Below, one piece after another: positions 18,726 to 27,165 of a DNA stretch of 64,000 nt. The stretch is from Achromobacter xylosoxidans A8. Its GTDB lineage: Bacteria > Pseudomonadota > Gammaproteobacteria > Burkholderiales > Burkholderiaceae_B. The position numbers and the translations under genes are program-made. The notes beneath the pieces are model-generated. The model was not told where the DNA came from, did no database searches, and saw only the letters and a program-made list of their open reading frames with translations. The DNA lies in assembly GCF_000165835.1 (NCBI RefSeq), contig NC_014640.1, positions 1,302,001-1,366,000 of the forward strand, read 5' to 3'. Every line of letters begins with the position of its first letter. Position 1 is the first letter of the stretch.

Positions 18726-19037
18726 TGGTGCCCGAGACCGGAATCGAACCGGTACGGCCGCGAGGCCGAGGGATTTTCTTACCACTTCGGCTTTCGCCGC
18801 CAGCGCGGTTGCGCTGTTCGTGGTCTGGAGCACGCCTTCACCTTAGCCTTCTGGCCTTAGGTGCCCGCCGTCTGCTCTCTACACCTTCCCCGGTCATGCA
18901 ACCAGGGCTTGGCTCGGCGTTGGCTCGGAACGGGTCCAGGGCATTCGCCGAGTTTGACGGGCTACACCTTTGGAGTTTCCCCCAAAGGGCTCAAATTAGT
19001 TCAAGTCCCTTGTGTCTACCAATTTCACCACTCGGGC
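18726..19037 (-). tRNA. tRNA-Leu(UAA) interrupted by a group I intron
   Basis: On the reverse strand the 5' exon (19037-19003, 35 nt) has acceptor GCCCGAG, D-arm and anticodon 5' stem AGGGA. The 3' exon (18777-18726, 52 nt) supplies TCCCT, a class II variable arm, a T-arm with GGTTCGATTCC and acceptor CTCGGGC plus ACCA. Joined, they give an 87-nt tRNA with loop CTTAAAA and anticodon UAA. The interruption falls between anticodon bases 1 and 2 (U34 and A35), the position of the group I intron in cyanobacterial and plastid tRNA-Leu(UAA). Splicing is needed to make a usable tRNA. The exon join was deduced by eye, with no software support. Confidence 0.93.
18778..19002 (-). ncRNA. Group I self-splicing intron (IC3-like) in tRNA-Leu(UAA)
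   Basis: The 225-nt insert has the features of a small group I ribozyme. The exon GGGACUU can pair with the guide GAGCCC near the intron start, giving the U-G pair at the 5' splice site. CUCGGCG and CGCCGAG form P4; CCCUGGU and ACCGGGG form P6; GUGUAGAGAGCAGACGG and the later GUGCUCC correspond to P7; a GGC-GAAA-GCC hairpin lies near the end; and the last base is G (omega-G). Blocks such as GAGCCAAGCC and GUCAAACUC match the cyanobacterial tRNA-Leu intron from memory. It contains no homing-endonuclease frame. Confidence 0.9.
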
Positions 19038-19126
19038 GTTGCGCGGCCCTGGAAGGGCCGGCAGCGGGCGAGACTATACCATCCCGGCGCCAGGGAACCG
19101 GAATGCGGGCCCCTGGGCGCTGGCGC

Positions 19127-20050
19127 TCAGGAGACGAAGCGCACGGCAGGGCGCGGGCGTTCATCCACCGTCAGCGCGAAGACATCGGGGCGCGAATAGT
19201 GGCCGACCACGTCGAAGTCGTAGCGGGCGCGTACCAGTTCCCCCGTGTCGATCTGGGCGGTCAGCAGGCCGGCCTTGCCGCGCAAGGGACCCGCCAGCAC
19301 GTCGCCCAGCGGGCCGACGATGACCGAGCCGCCGTTGATCAGCGGCCGGTTGGCGTCCCAGCCCGGCACGTCCTGGCCCAGCTCGGCGGGCGAGGGCTGC
19401 ACCTGGCAGGCGCTGACCACGAAGCAGCGGCCTTCATGGGCAATGTGGCGCATCGAGCATTGCCAGATGTCGCGCTCGTCCACGGTGGGGGCGCACCAGA
19501 TTTCCACGCCCTTGGCGTACATGGCAGTGCGCAGCAGCGGCATGTGGTTTTCCCAGCAGATGGCGCCGCCGATGCGGCCGGCCCCGCTGTCGACCACCGG
19601 CAGGGTCGAGCCGTCGCCCTGGCCCCAGATCAGGCGTTCGGTGCCAGTGGGCATGAGCTTGCGGTGCTTGGCGGCCAGGCCGGTGGCGGGTTCGAAGAAC
19701 AGGGCAGTGCAGTACAGCGTGTTGCCGCCGCGTTCGATCACGCCCACGACCAGGCTGGCGCCGGTGCGCTGCGACAGGGCGGCCAGCGCCTCGGTTTCGG
19801 GGCCGGGCACGTCGATGGCGTTTTCGTAATAGCGGGCAAAGGCTTCCCGGCCTTCGGGCAGGCGGTAGCCCAGGCGGGTGCCGAAGATCTCGCCCTTGGG
19901 ATAGCCGCCCAGCAGCGCTTCGGGCATGACCACGAGCGAGGCGCCCGAGGCGGCGATTTCGCTTTCGTAGGCCAGGATGTCTTCCAGGGTGCGGGCGCGG
20001 CCTGCGGGCGAGGAGCCGATCTGCAATGCGGCGACGGTTTTCGTGGTCAT
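19127..20050 (-). CDS. Nitrilase
   Basis: A 307-residue carbon-nitrogen hydrolase that converts organic nitriles to carboxylic acids and ammonia. The catalytic triad is visible: E44 in MPEALLGG, K131 in [10 protein letters not shown] and C165 in [12 protein letters not shown]. The combination HRK...[11 protein letters not shown] and CWENHMPL is that of true nitrilases, not amidases or N-carbamoylases; length and motif order are standard. Substrate range cannot be read. It is divergent from a LysR gene 83 bp away, the likely regulator. The start ATG at 20050 has weak Shine-Dalgarno support. Confidence 0.9.
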   Translation of the reverse strand: MTTKTVAALQIGSSPAGRARTLEDILAYESEIAASGASLVVMPEALLGGYPKGEIFGTRLGYRLPEGREAFARYYENAIDVPGPETEALAALSQRTGASLVVGVIERGGNTLYCTALFFEPATGLAAKHRKLMPTGTERLIWGQGDGSTLPVVDSGAGRIGGAICWENHMPLLRTAMYAKGVEIWCAPTVDERDIWQCSMRHIAHEGRCFVVSACQVQPSPAELGQDVPGWDANRPLINGGSVIVGPLGDVLAGPLRGKAGLLTAQIDTGELVRARYDFDVVGHYSRPDVFALTVDERPRPAVRFVS

Positions 20051-20133
20051 AGTGGGGGCTCGGGTGGGGTAGGAACAGGCTTCAGTGTCGGACCGGCTCT
20101 AAAATCAATCAATCCTGGTCAGAGATAAATGAT

Positions 20134-21066
20134 ATGAACCAGATTGATATCGAATCGGCGGACCTGAACCTGCTCAAGGTCTTCGAGGCCATCTACGACG
20201 AGGGCGGAGCCGGGCGCGCCGCGCTGCGCCTGGGCGTGACGCAGTCGGCCGTCAGCGCGGCGCTGGGGCGCCTGCGCGGTCTCTATGGCGATCCGCTGTT
20301 CACGCGCACGGGCCGGGGGCTGACGCCCAGCCTGCGGGCGCGCGAGTTGCGGCCCGTTATCGGCGAGGCGCTGGACAAGTGCCGACAGAGCCTGTCGCTG
20401 GCGCGTCCAGGCGCGGCGGGCTTTGCTGGCAGGTCAGTCACGCTGGGGCTGTCGGATGATTTCGAGATTGCCCTGGGCCGAGACGCGATCCGCGCGCTGG
20501 CGCAAAGCGCGCCCGGCCTGCGCATCATCTTCCGGCAGACCCACAGCCGGCTGGCGGCCGACATGCTGATGGCACGAGAGGCTGATCTGGTGATCGCCTC
20601 GGGCGGACTGGCCGCGCATGCCTTGCAGCGCGTGACGGTCGGACAGGGGGGCTATGCCTGCCTGCTGGATCCCGCCAGCCTGGCCCCGGGGCAGACGACC
20701 CTGTCGCTGGAGGAATTCGTCCGCCGCCAGCACGTGCTGGTGTCGTCCGGTGGATTCATCGGCGTGGTGGATGAAGTGCTGCACGGGCTGGGACTGACGC
20801 GGCGGGTGCAGGCCTCAACCACACATTTCGCGGCGTTGGCGTTCCTGCTGCCGGGCAGCGATGCCCTGTCGACCCTGCCCGCGCATGCGGCGCGCGGTTT
20901 GGCCGCGGCGTCCGGCTTGCGCATGCTGCCTTGCCCGGTAGCCATGCCGGGGTACGCCATCGAAATGGGCTGGCGTCCCGACGCCTTGCGCGACGAGGCG
21001 GTGGCGGCGGCGAGGCGCGGCTTGCTGGGCTTGTTGAACGGCTATGAATGGGAGTGCGCGGCGTAG
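20134..21066 (+). CDS. LysR-family transcriptional regulator
   Basis: A 310-residue regulator. The winged-helix DNA-binding domain is at residues ~6-65 (DLNLLKVFEAIYDEGGAGRAALRLG, then QSAVSAALGRLRGLYGDPLFTR), followed by a periplasmic-binding-like effector domain. The N-terminus DLNLL and the DPLFTRTGRGLTPS wing resemble the NodD/LinR-like branch. It is transcribed away from the nitrilase gene, the usual arrangement for a LysR protein controlling its neighbour. The target and effector are inferred. Confidence 0.88.
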   Translation: MNQIDIESADLNLLKVFEAIYDEGGAGRAALRLGVTQSAVSAALGRLRGLYGDPLFTRTGRGLTPSLRARELRPVIGEALDKCRQSLSLARPGAAGFAGRSVTLGLSDDFEIALGRDAIRALAQSAPGLRIIFRQTHSRLAADMLMAREADLVIASGGLAAHALQRVTVGQGGYACLLDPASLAPGQTTLSLEEFVRRQHVLVSSGGFIGVVDEVLHGLGLTRRVQASTTHFAALAFLLPGSDALSTLPAHAARGLAAASGLRMLPCPVAMPGYAIEMGWRPDALRDEAVAAARRGLLGLLNGYEWECAA

Positions 21067-21075
21067 GCGCGCGGC

Positions 21076-22611
21076 CTACTTGCGCCCGAACAGCCGGCCC
21101 AGCAGGCCGCGCGGCGCGGCGGCGGCCTGTTCCGCGGCCAGGGCATTGTTCAAGGACAACTCCTGGTACTGCGGCTTGCCATTCTGTTGATAGGCTGCGG
21201 CGGCCTGGCGATAGGCCATGGCGGACTCCGCGTGACGCTTCATTTCGCCATAGGCCTGGCCGCGCGAAAACAGCGCCCAGCTGCGGTACTCCGGATCCAT
21301 CGCGATCAGGCGGTCGCAGGCCGCCAGCGCTTCGTCGTGGCGCTTGGCCGCGATCAGCGCGTTGATGCGCTCGGCGTGCAGGGCGCCGTCATCGGGCCAG
21401 CGTGCCATGGCGCGGTCGGCGTCGGCCACCGCCTCGTCCGCCCGGCCCAGATGGGTCAGCGCTTCGATGCGGGCGCGGCGCCACTTGAGCCAGTCCGGAT
21501 CCAGCGAGATCGCCACCTCAGAAAGCGGCAGGGCTTCGTCGTGACGCTCCAGCCGGTTCAGCATGTCAGCCGCATTGCCGGGTAGGAAGTCGTTGTCGGG
21601 CGCCAGCTCGTAGCCCTGCAGGTAGTACGCCAGCGCCTCGTCCCAGTTGCGCTGGTCGCGCTGGGCGTTGCCGGCCACGAATAGCAGTTGGGCATCGCCG
21701 CTGGTCATCGGATCCAGCCCTTGCAGCGCCTGTTCGGCCAGTTCCGGATCGCGGCTGCGCACGTACTCGCGGGCCTGTTCCCTGCGGCCTTCCCAGCCGC
21801 TGTCCGAGAGCGCGTCCAGATGCCGCCATAGCGGCACGGCTTCGTCCGCGCGGCCCAGCCGGTGCAGGGAACGCGCCTTGCCCTCCAGAGGCCATTCCCA
21901 GTCGGGCTCGCGGCGCAGCAGGCTGGTCCATTCCTCGACCGCGTCCGCGTGGCGTTCCAGCGCTTGCAGGCACGAGGCGCGGTTGTGCTGGATGGCGTTC
22001 TGCTCGCCCAGAATCGCGCGGGCGCGGTCGAACATCGCGATGGCGTTGCGCAGGTCGCCCAGGCTGCGATAGGTATTGCCGGCGTCGTACAGGAACATGC
22101 CGTTGCCCGGCGCCAGCGAGGTCGCGCGCCGGAAATGGGGTTCGGCCTCGGCGTGGCGTCCGGCATTGGCCAGGTTGGACGCGATGTAGCAATGCGGCGC
22201 GCCGGCGGATGGACGCAATTGCGCGGCGCGGGTCCAGCATGCGATGGCCTCGTCCAGGCGGCGGTCGTTGATCAGCAGATAGGCCTGCGCCATCAGCAGC
22301 CCGAAGTGCGAGGGTGCGCGCTGCTGGGCGTCGCGCAGGATGCGCCAGGCTTCCTGCCGTTCGCCCGCGTTGTAGAGCACGGTGCACTGGACGCGGATGG
22401 CGTCGCCGCAATGCGGGTCCAGCGCCAACGCCCGGTCCAGATCGGCCTGGCGCGCGGCATGGGCGTTGCGCTTGTCGTGATAGCGGGCGCGCAGCGCCCA
22501 CATGAGGGCGGAGGCGGGCTGTTCGCGCAGTCCCTGTTCGCACAGCGCCAGCATTTGCGCGTGCTCGTCGCCGTCGTCGGCGCGATGGATGGATTCGATC
22601 AGGCTGGACAT
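21076..22611 (-). CDS. TPR-repeat protein
   Basis: A 511-residue soluble protein made almost wholly of tetratricopeptide repeats: about twelve 34-residue helix pairs with the W-L-G-Y-A-F-A-P spacing (for example ADRAMARWPDDGALHAERI, SEVAISLDPDWLKWRRARI). No signal peptide is seen, so it is probably a cytosolic scaffold. It ends in a hydrophobic/basic tail GLLGRLFGRK. The RDD fusion gene lies 21 bp upstream in the same direction, suggesting one operon. The binding partner is unknown. Confidence 0.83.
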   Translation of the reverse strand: MSSLIESIHRADDGDEHAQMLALCEQGLREQPASALMWALRARYHDKRNAHAARQADLDRALALDPHCGDAIRVQCTVLYNAGERQEAWRILRDAQQRAPSHFGLLMAQAYLLINDRRLDEAIACWTRAAQLRPSAGAPHCYIASNLANAGRHAEAEPHFRRATSLAPGNGMFLYDAGNTYRSLGDLRNAIAMFDRARAILGEQNAIQHNRASCLQALERHADAVEEWTSLLRREPDWEWPLEGKARSLHRLGRADEAVPLWRHLDALSDSGWEGRREQAREYVRSRDPELAEQALQGLDPMTSGDAQLLFVAGNAQRDQRNWDEALAYYLQGYELAPDNDFLPGNAADMLNRLERHDEALPLSEVAISLDPDWLKWRRARIEALTHLGRADEAVADADRAMARWPDDGALHAERINALIAAKRHDEALAACDRLIAMDPEYRSWALFSRGQAYGEMKRHAESAMAYRQAAAAYQQNGKPQYQELSLNNALAAEQAAAAPRGLLGRLFGRK

Positions 22612-22632
22612 GCGCGGGATTCCGTGTCGGGA

Positions 22633-23721
22633 CTAGGGTGCCGAGGCGCCGGCTTCGTGGCGGCAGCTGTAGGGGCGGTCGGCGCGCGGGATGTCGTCGC
22701 TGCCGCATTGCCAGCGGCGGATGCCGCCGCCCTTCTTTTCCGAGCGCAGTTCGGGCAGGTAGACCAGGTGCTTGCCGCCCAGCGCGGGGGTGTCGGCGGT
22801 GCCGGGCTCTCCGGCGATGGTGAAGCGCAGCACGCCGTTGACCGGATTCAGGCTCAGCGCGCTGAAGCCGCTGCTTTTCAACGATTCCGGAGTGACGCCA
22901 AGCGCCGCCATGTCCGGGGCGTAGGCCCCGGTGCGCCGGTAATGGTTCTCGGCCAGCATGCGCACCGGTTGCGATACTAGGTCCAGGTGGATCACCTCGG
23001 CGCGCAAGGGGTTGTCTTCCTGCTTCGAGTCCATGACGATGGCGCCGATGATCATGCCGCCCGCGACCAGCGCCAGCACGCCCAGCACGGCGAAGATGAA
23101 CTTGCCCGCGCCCGTGATGGAGCGGGTCTTGGCGATGGCGGGCCGGATGGCTCGCGGGTCCGCCTGGCTGGAGACCACATAGCTGCCCGAGATCCAGTTA
23201 TGCATGGCGCGGTCGCCGAAGATGGTGCGCTGGATGCGGTAGAAGATACCGGGCAGGGCAAGATTCAGCACGTATTTCATCAAGTGGCGCCAACTGGCGC
23301 GCAGGACGCCGGGATTGTCGCCATTGCGGTTCACGACGCGCAGCTTCAGCAGCCGCTTGCCCGGGGACCCGCCGCCCCAGGCGTCCATCAGCGCCGGCAG
23401 CATCAGGCCGATGAAGCCAGCGGCCATCGCCAACAGGACGGGGCGCGGATCGCCGGCCAGCGATTCGTAGGTCAGGTTGGCAGCCGTGCTGAACCCAATC
23501 ATGGCCGCCACCATCACGGCGGCGTCGATTGCGGTGGCGCCCAGCCGCGGCCAGATGCCGGGGAAGACGGGCGCATTGCCGGCGCGGGCCGGGGCGGGCT
23601 TGGCCGTTTTCGCCGTCTTCGCAGCAGGCGCGGCCGCAGCCGGGGCGGCCAGCGGCGCGTTGCAGCTGAAGCACAGGGTATTGGAGGCCGGATTCTGCCA
23701 GTTGCAGCGGGGGCATTGCAT
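22633..23721 (-). CDS. Zinc ribbon-RDD membrane protein with pilin-like C-terminal domain
   Basis: A 362-residue protein of three parts. Residues 1-25 form a zinc ribbon (MQCPRC, then CFSC: Cys 3, 6, 17, 20). An Ala/Lys/Pro linker leads to an RDD domain (~52-195) with Arg, Asp and Asp-containing helices (WPRLGATAIDAAV, DAWGGGSPGKRLLKLRVV). A further membrane segment (~205-230) is followed by a soluble domain that resembles the globular part of a type IV pilin: ENHYRRTGAYAPDMAALG, then strands and RRWQCGSDD...YSCR with a C-terminal Cys pair. The fusion is unusual, and its role is unknown. It precedes the TPR gene in the same direction. Confidence 0.8.
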   Translation of the reverse strand: MQCPRCNWQNPASNTLCFSCNAPLAAPAAAAPAAKTAKTAKPAPARAGNAPVFPGIWPRLGATAIDAAVMVAAMIGFSTAANLTYESLAGDPRPVLLAMAAGFIGLMLPALMDAWGGGSPGKRLLKLRVVNRNGDNPGVLRASWRHLMKYVLNLALPGIFYRIQRTIFGDRAMHNWISGSYVVSSQADPRAIRPAIAKTRSITGAGKFIFAVLGVLALVAGGMIIGAIVMDSKQEDNPLRAEVIHLDLVSQPVRMLAENHYRRTGAYAPDMAALGVTPESLKSSGFSALSLNPVNGVLRFTIAGEPGTADTPALGGKHLVYLPELRSEKKGGGIRRWQCGSDDIPRADRPYSCRHEAGASAP

Positions 23722-23825
23722 GGGCGGCGGTGGCGGCGCGAGAAAGCCGCATGAGCGTGGGGAGTGCGGATGTTACCGGGAAAACCCCGATCCCTGGGCG
23801 GGCGCAAAGCACGACACTTCCGGGC

Positions 23826-24746
23826 ATGAAATCCGTCCAGCCCCCTTTGCAGCATCCCCGCGATATCGATCCCGTCTCTCTGCGCCTGTTCCTGGCGGCG
23901 CTGGAAGAGGGCAGCCTGGCGCGCGCCGCCGCCCGCGAGAACATCGTTCCTTCCGCCGTCAGCAAGCGCATGTCGGAAATGGAGGACGCCTTCGGGGTGC
24001 CGCTGCTGGAACGCGGGGTCAAGGGCGTGCAGCCCACGCCGGCGGGCAATGCCCTGGCCACGCATGTGCGCATGGTGTTGCAGAGCATGGACCGTATGCG
24101 TCGCGAGATGGCGGGCTTTGCCACTGGCGTGCGCGGCAGCATCCGGCTGGCCGTCAGTGTGGCGGCCCTGTCTGGCGAACTGCCGGCGCAGATCCAGTCC
24201 TTCCGCCGGGCCTATCCCCAGATCGACATTTCGCTGGAAGAGGGCACCACCCAGGAAGTGTTCCGCGCGGTGCTGGACGGGCAGGCCGACGTGGCGGTGG
24301 GTTCCGACTTCGGCCATGACGGCTTGCAGGTCTTTGCTTGCGGCCGCTGCGATCTGGCGGCGGTGGTGCCCGGGCAGCATCTGCTGGCCGACCGCGACAC
24401 GCTGGACTACGCGCAGCTATTGCCCTTCGAGCAGATCGAGCTGAACCGCGACAATGGCATCAGCGCGGTGTTCCAGCAGGCGGCGCAGGATGCGGGCGTG
24501 GCGCGGCGCATCAGCGCCCGGGTCAGCTCGCATGAAACCATCTGCATGCTGGTGGCGCGCGGCATGGGCGTGGCCGTGGTGCCCATGTATCTCAAGGCGC
24601 GGCACGCCAATCTGGACATCCGCTTCATTCCGCTCTCCGGAGCCTGGTCCAGCACTTCCTTGTGCATTGCCGTGCTGGGGCTGGAGGCCTTGCCGCCTGC
24701 TGCCCGCGTGCTGCTGGCGCACCTAGGCGTGGCCGACGCAGCCTGA
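23826..24746 (+). CDS. LysR-family transcriptional regulator
   Basis: A 306-residue regulator with the winged helix at ~18-75 (DPVSLRLFLAALEEGSLARAA, PSAVSKRMSEMEDAFGVPLLERG) and a LysR substrate-binding domain. The ATG at 23826 is preferred to the longer frame beginning at 23730, which has no family-like N-terminus. It points the same way as the CoA-transferase gene, 157 bp upstream of it, and is the likely regulator of that operon (inference from position). Confidence 0.87.
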   Translation: MKSVQPPLQHPRDIDPVSLRLFLAALEEGSLARAAARENIVPSAVSKRMSEMEDAFGVPLLERGVKGVQPTPAGNALATHVRMVLQSMDRMRREMAGFATGVRGSIRLAVSVAALSGELPAQIQSFRRAYPQIDISLEEGTTQEVFRAVLDGQADVAVGSDFGHDGLQVFACGRCDLAAVVPGQHLLADRDTLDYAQLLPFEQIELNRDNGISAVFQQAAQDAGVARRISARVSSHETICMLVARGMGVAVVPMYLKARHANLDIRFIPLSGAWSSTSLCIAVLGLEALPPAARVLLAHLGVADAA

Positions 24747-24903
24747 TTGTCGCGGGGCTCAGGGCTTTCCCGGACGTTCCCAAACGAGAATGCCCCGGTG
24801 CTGAAAGACCGCTACCCGCTGGCCCGGCTTGCCGCCGATGATGGAGGAATAGGGGCATCGGCTCACTCCGCCGCCCGTTTTTCATCGCGTCAGGCCCAAG
24901 GAT

Positions 24904-26118
24904 ATGCAGATGGCAGCAACACCGGCTTCACCCTTCATGGACCACACCGAATTGCCGCTGCGCGGCATCAAGGTGCTGGAGCTGTCCCACATGATCATGG
25001 GCCCGGCGGCCGGACTGGCGCTGGCGGACCTGGGCGCCGAAGTCATCAAGGTGGAACCGATAGAAGGCGACCGCACCCGTCGGCTGAAAGGCTCGGGCAG
25101 CGGTTATTTCCCGGTCTTCAACCGCAACAAGCAGAGCCTGGCGATCGACCTGAAGACCCGCGAAGGGCAGGCCGTGGTGCGCGAGCTGGCCTTGCAGGCC
25201 GATATGGTGGTGGAGAATTTCCGCGACGGCAGCCTGGCCCAGTACGGGCTGGACTACGAGTCGTTGTCCGCCGAGAACCCCGGGCTGATCTACGTGTCGC
25301 TCAAGGGTTTTCTGTCCGGCCCCTACAAGCAGCGTACCGCGCTGGACGAAGTGGTGCAGATGATGGGCGGGCTGGCCTACATCAACGGCGGGGCGGATAC
25401 GCCGCAGCGCGTCGCGGCCTCGGTCAACGACATCCTGGGTGGCACCTTCGGCGTGGTGGGCGCGCTGGCGGCGCTGCACGACCGCCACGCCACCGGGCGC
25501 GGCCGGCACGTGCGCTCCGGTCTGTTCGAGAACAACTTGCTGCTGGTCGCGCAGTTCATCGCGCAGTTCCAATTGACCGGCGCGGCGCCCAAGCCCATGG
25601 GCGCGGAACGTCGGCCGCCCTGGGGCGTGTACGACGTGTTCGAGACCGCGGACGGACGGGTGTTCGTCGCCGTGGTCGGCGATGCGCAGTGGCGCAACTT
25701 CGCCCAGAAATTCCTGCCGCCCGAGTGGGCCGCGGATCCGCGCCTGGCCACCGCCGTCGACCGCGAGTCCGCGCGACCCTGGTTGGTGCCGGGCGTGGGC
25801 GAGATCCTGAAGACCTGGAAGACCGACGAGCTATGCGCGGCGCTGGAGGCCGCCGGACTGTCTTACGGTCCGATACGCCAGCCGCACGACCTGCTGGACG
25901 ACGCGCATCTGAACGCCGGCGGCGCGCTGCTGAAGACCCGGCTGCCAGACGGCGGCGAGATTTCCGCGGCCGCGCTGCCCATCGAGTTCGACGGCCTGAA
26001 GGCCGGCAAGCGTTCCGATCCGCCGCGGCAAGGCGGCGATACGCAGGCCATCCTGCAGGGGCTGGGTTGGGATGCCGCGCGCATCGAGGCCCTGCGCACC
26101 GCCGGAGTGATTGCATAA
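24904..26118 (+). CDS. CaiB/BaiF (family III) CoA-transferase
   Basis: A 404-residue enzyme that moves CoA between acyl-CoA and a free carboxylate. Family marks are the N-terminal GIKVLELSHMIMGPAAGLALADLGAEVIKVEP, RNKQSLAIDLK, GLIYVSLKG and a C-terminal QPHDLLDD segment. The length is normal. A Bug binding protein and an HMG-CoA-lyase-like enzyme follow, so it probably activates a branched dicarboxylate (such as a 3-hydroxy-3-methylglutarate or citramalate type acid) before cleavage; this substrate class is inference. AAGG lies upstream of the ATG. Confidence 0.87.
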   Translation: MQMAATPASPFMDHTELPLRGIKVLELSHMIMGPAAGLALADLGAEVIKVEPIEGDRTRRLKGSGSGYFPVFNRNKQSLAIDLKTREGQAVVRELALQADMVVENFRDGSLAQYGLDYESLSAENPGLIYVSLKGFLSGPYKQRTALDEVVQMMGGLAYINGGADTPQRVAASVNDILGGTFGVVGALAALHDRHATGRGRHVRSGLFENNLLLVAQFIAQFQLTGAAPKPMGAERRPPWGVYDVFETADGRVFVAVVGDAQWRNFAQKFLPPEWAADPRLATAVDRESARPWLVPGVGEILKTWKTDELCAALEAAGLSYGPIRQPHDLLDDAHLNAGGALLKTRLPDGGEISAAALPIEFDGLKAGKRSDPPRQGGDTQAILQGLGWDAARIEALRTAGVIA

Positions 26119-26188
26119 GAGGGCTTTAGCGCCCGATATCGGTCGAGGCGGCGCAGACCGCCAAGACATTCATCCAAGAGGAGACAAG

Positions 26189-27148
26189 ATGATCCGCAAA
26201 CTATTCGCGGTGGCTGCGTTGGCCGCGGCCTGTGCCGCGCATGCGCAGGACTACCCCAGCAAGCCCATCCGCATCATCATCCCGTCCACGCCGGGCGGAG
26301 GCACCGACTATATCGGGCGCCTGATGAGCACCAAGCTGCATGAACTCAACGGCTGGTCGGTCATCCCCGAGAACAAGCCGGGCGCGGGCACGGCGCTGGG
26401 TCTGGCCGAGGCCGCGCGTTCGCCGGCGCAGGGCTATGACCTGGTGATCGGCCAGTCCGACAACGTCACCTTGATTCCGCTGCTGATGAAGGTGGCGTAC
26501 GACCCGGTCAAGGACCTGGCCCCGGTGGCGCTGGTGGCCACCACGCCGATGGTGCTGCTGGTGTCGGAGAACTCGCCATACAAGACCTTGCCCGAAGTCA
26601 TCGACGCCGCAAAGAAGGATCCCAACAAGATCTCCTACGGCACCTCGGGCACGGGCGGGGGCGTGCACATCGCTATCGAAATGCTGCAGCATGCGGCCGG
26701 CTTCAAAATGCAGCACGTGCCGTACAAGGGCTCGGCCCCGGCGCTGGCGGACCTCATGGGCGGGCATTTGCAGTTCGCGGGTTCCTCGATCTCGTCGGCG
26801 GCCACGCTCATCAAGTCTGGCAAGGTGCGCGCGCTGGCGGTGACTTCGCCCAAGCGCAACCCGGCGCTGCCGGAAGTGCCCACGGTGGCGGAGCTGGGCT
26901 ACAAGGATTTCAGCGTGGTGACCTATTACGGCGTGCTGGCCCCGGCCAAGACGCCGCCGGCCATCGTGTCGCGCCTGAACAGCGACTTCAACAAGCTGCT
27001 GGCGCGCAAGGACGTGCAGGAGGCGCTGGCGGCGCAGGGACTGGAAACCGATCCAGTATCCACCGAGCAGTTCGCCGCGCTGATCCAGTCGGACATCGGC
27101 AAGGCACGCCAGACCATCGAGAGCGCGGGCATCGTGGTGCAGCAGTAA
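26189..27148 (+). CDS. Bug-family (TTT) periplasmic solute-binding protein
   Basis: A 319-residue periplasmic protein with a Sec signal peptide (MIRKLFAVAALAAACAAHAQ, cleavage before DYPSKP). The mature start DYPSKPIRIIIPSTPGGGTD is diagnostic of the Bug/TctC family, which binds carboxylates such as citrate or other small acids for tripartite tricarboxylate transport or signalling. The VPYKG and later PAIVSRLN segments also fit. AGGAGACA precedes the ATG at 26189. No TctAB membrane genes are near, as is usual for the many orphan Bug proteins of Bordetella-like genomes. It likely binds the substrate of the flanking enzymes. Confidence 0.88.
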   Translation: MIRKLFAVAALAAACAAHAQDYPSKPIRIIIPSTPGGGTDYIGRLMSTKLHELNGWSVIPENKPGAGTALGLAEAARSPAQGYDLVIGQSDNVTLIPLLMKVAYDPVKDLAPVALVATTPMVLLVSENSPYKTLPEVIDAAKKDPNKISYGTSGTGGGVHIAIEMLQHAAGFKMQHVPYKGSAPALADLMGGHLQFAGSSISSAATLIKSGKVRALAVTSPKRNPALPEVPTVAELGYKDFSVVTYYGVLAPAKTPPAIVSRLNSDFNKLLARKDVQEALAAQGLETDPVSTEQFAALIQSDIGKARQTIESAGIVVQQ

Positions 27149-27165
27149 ACAGGATAGGACAGCAC

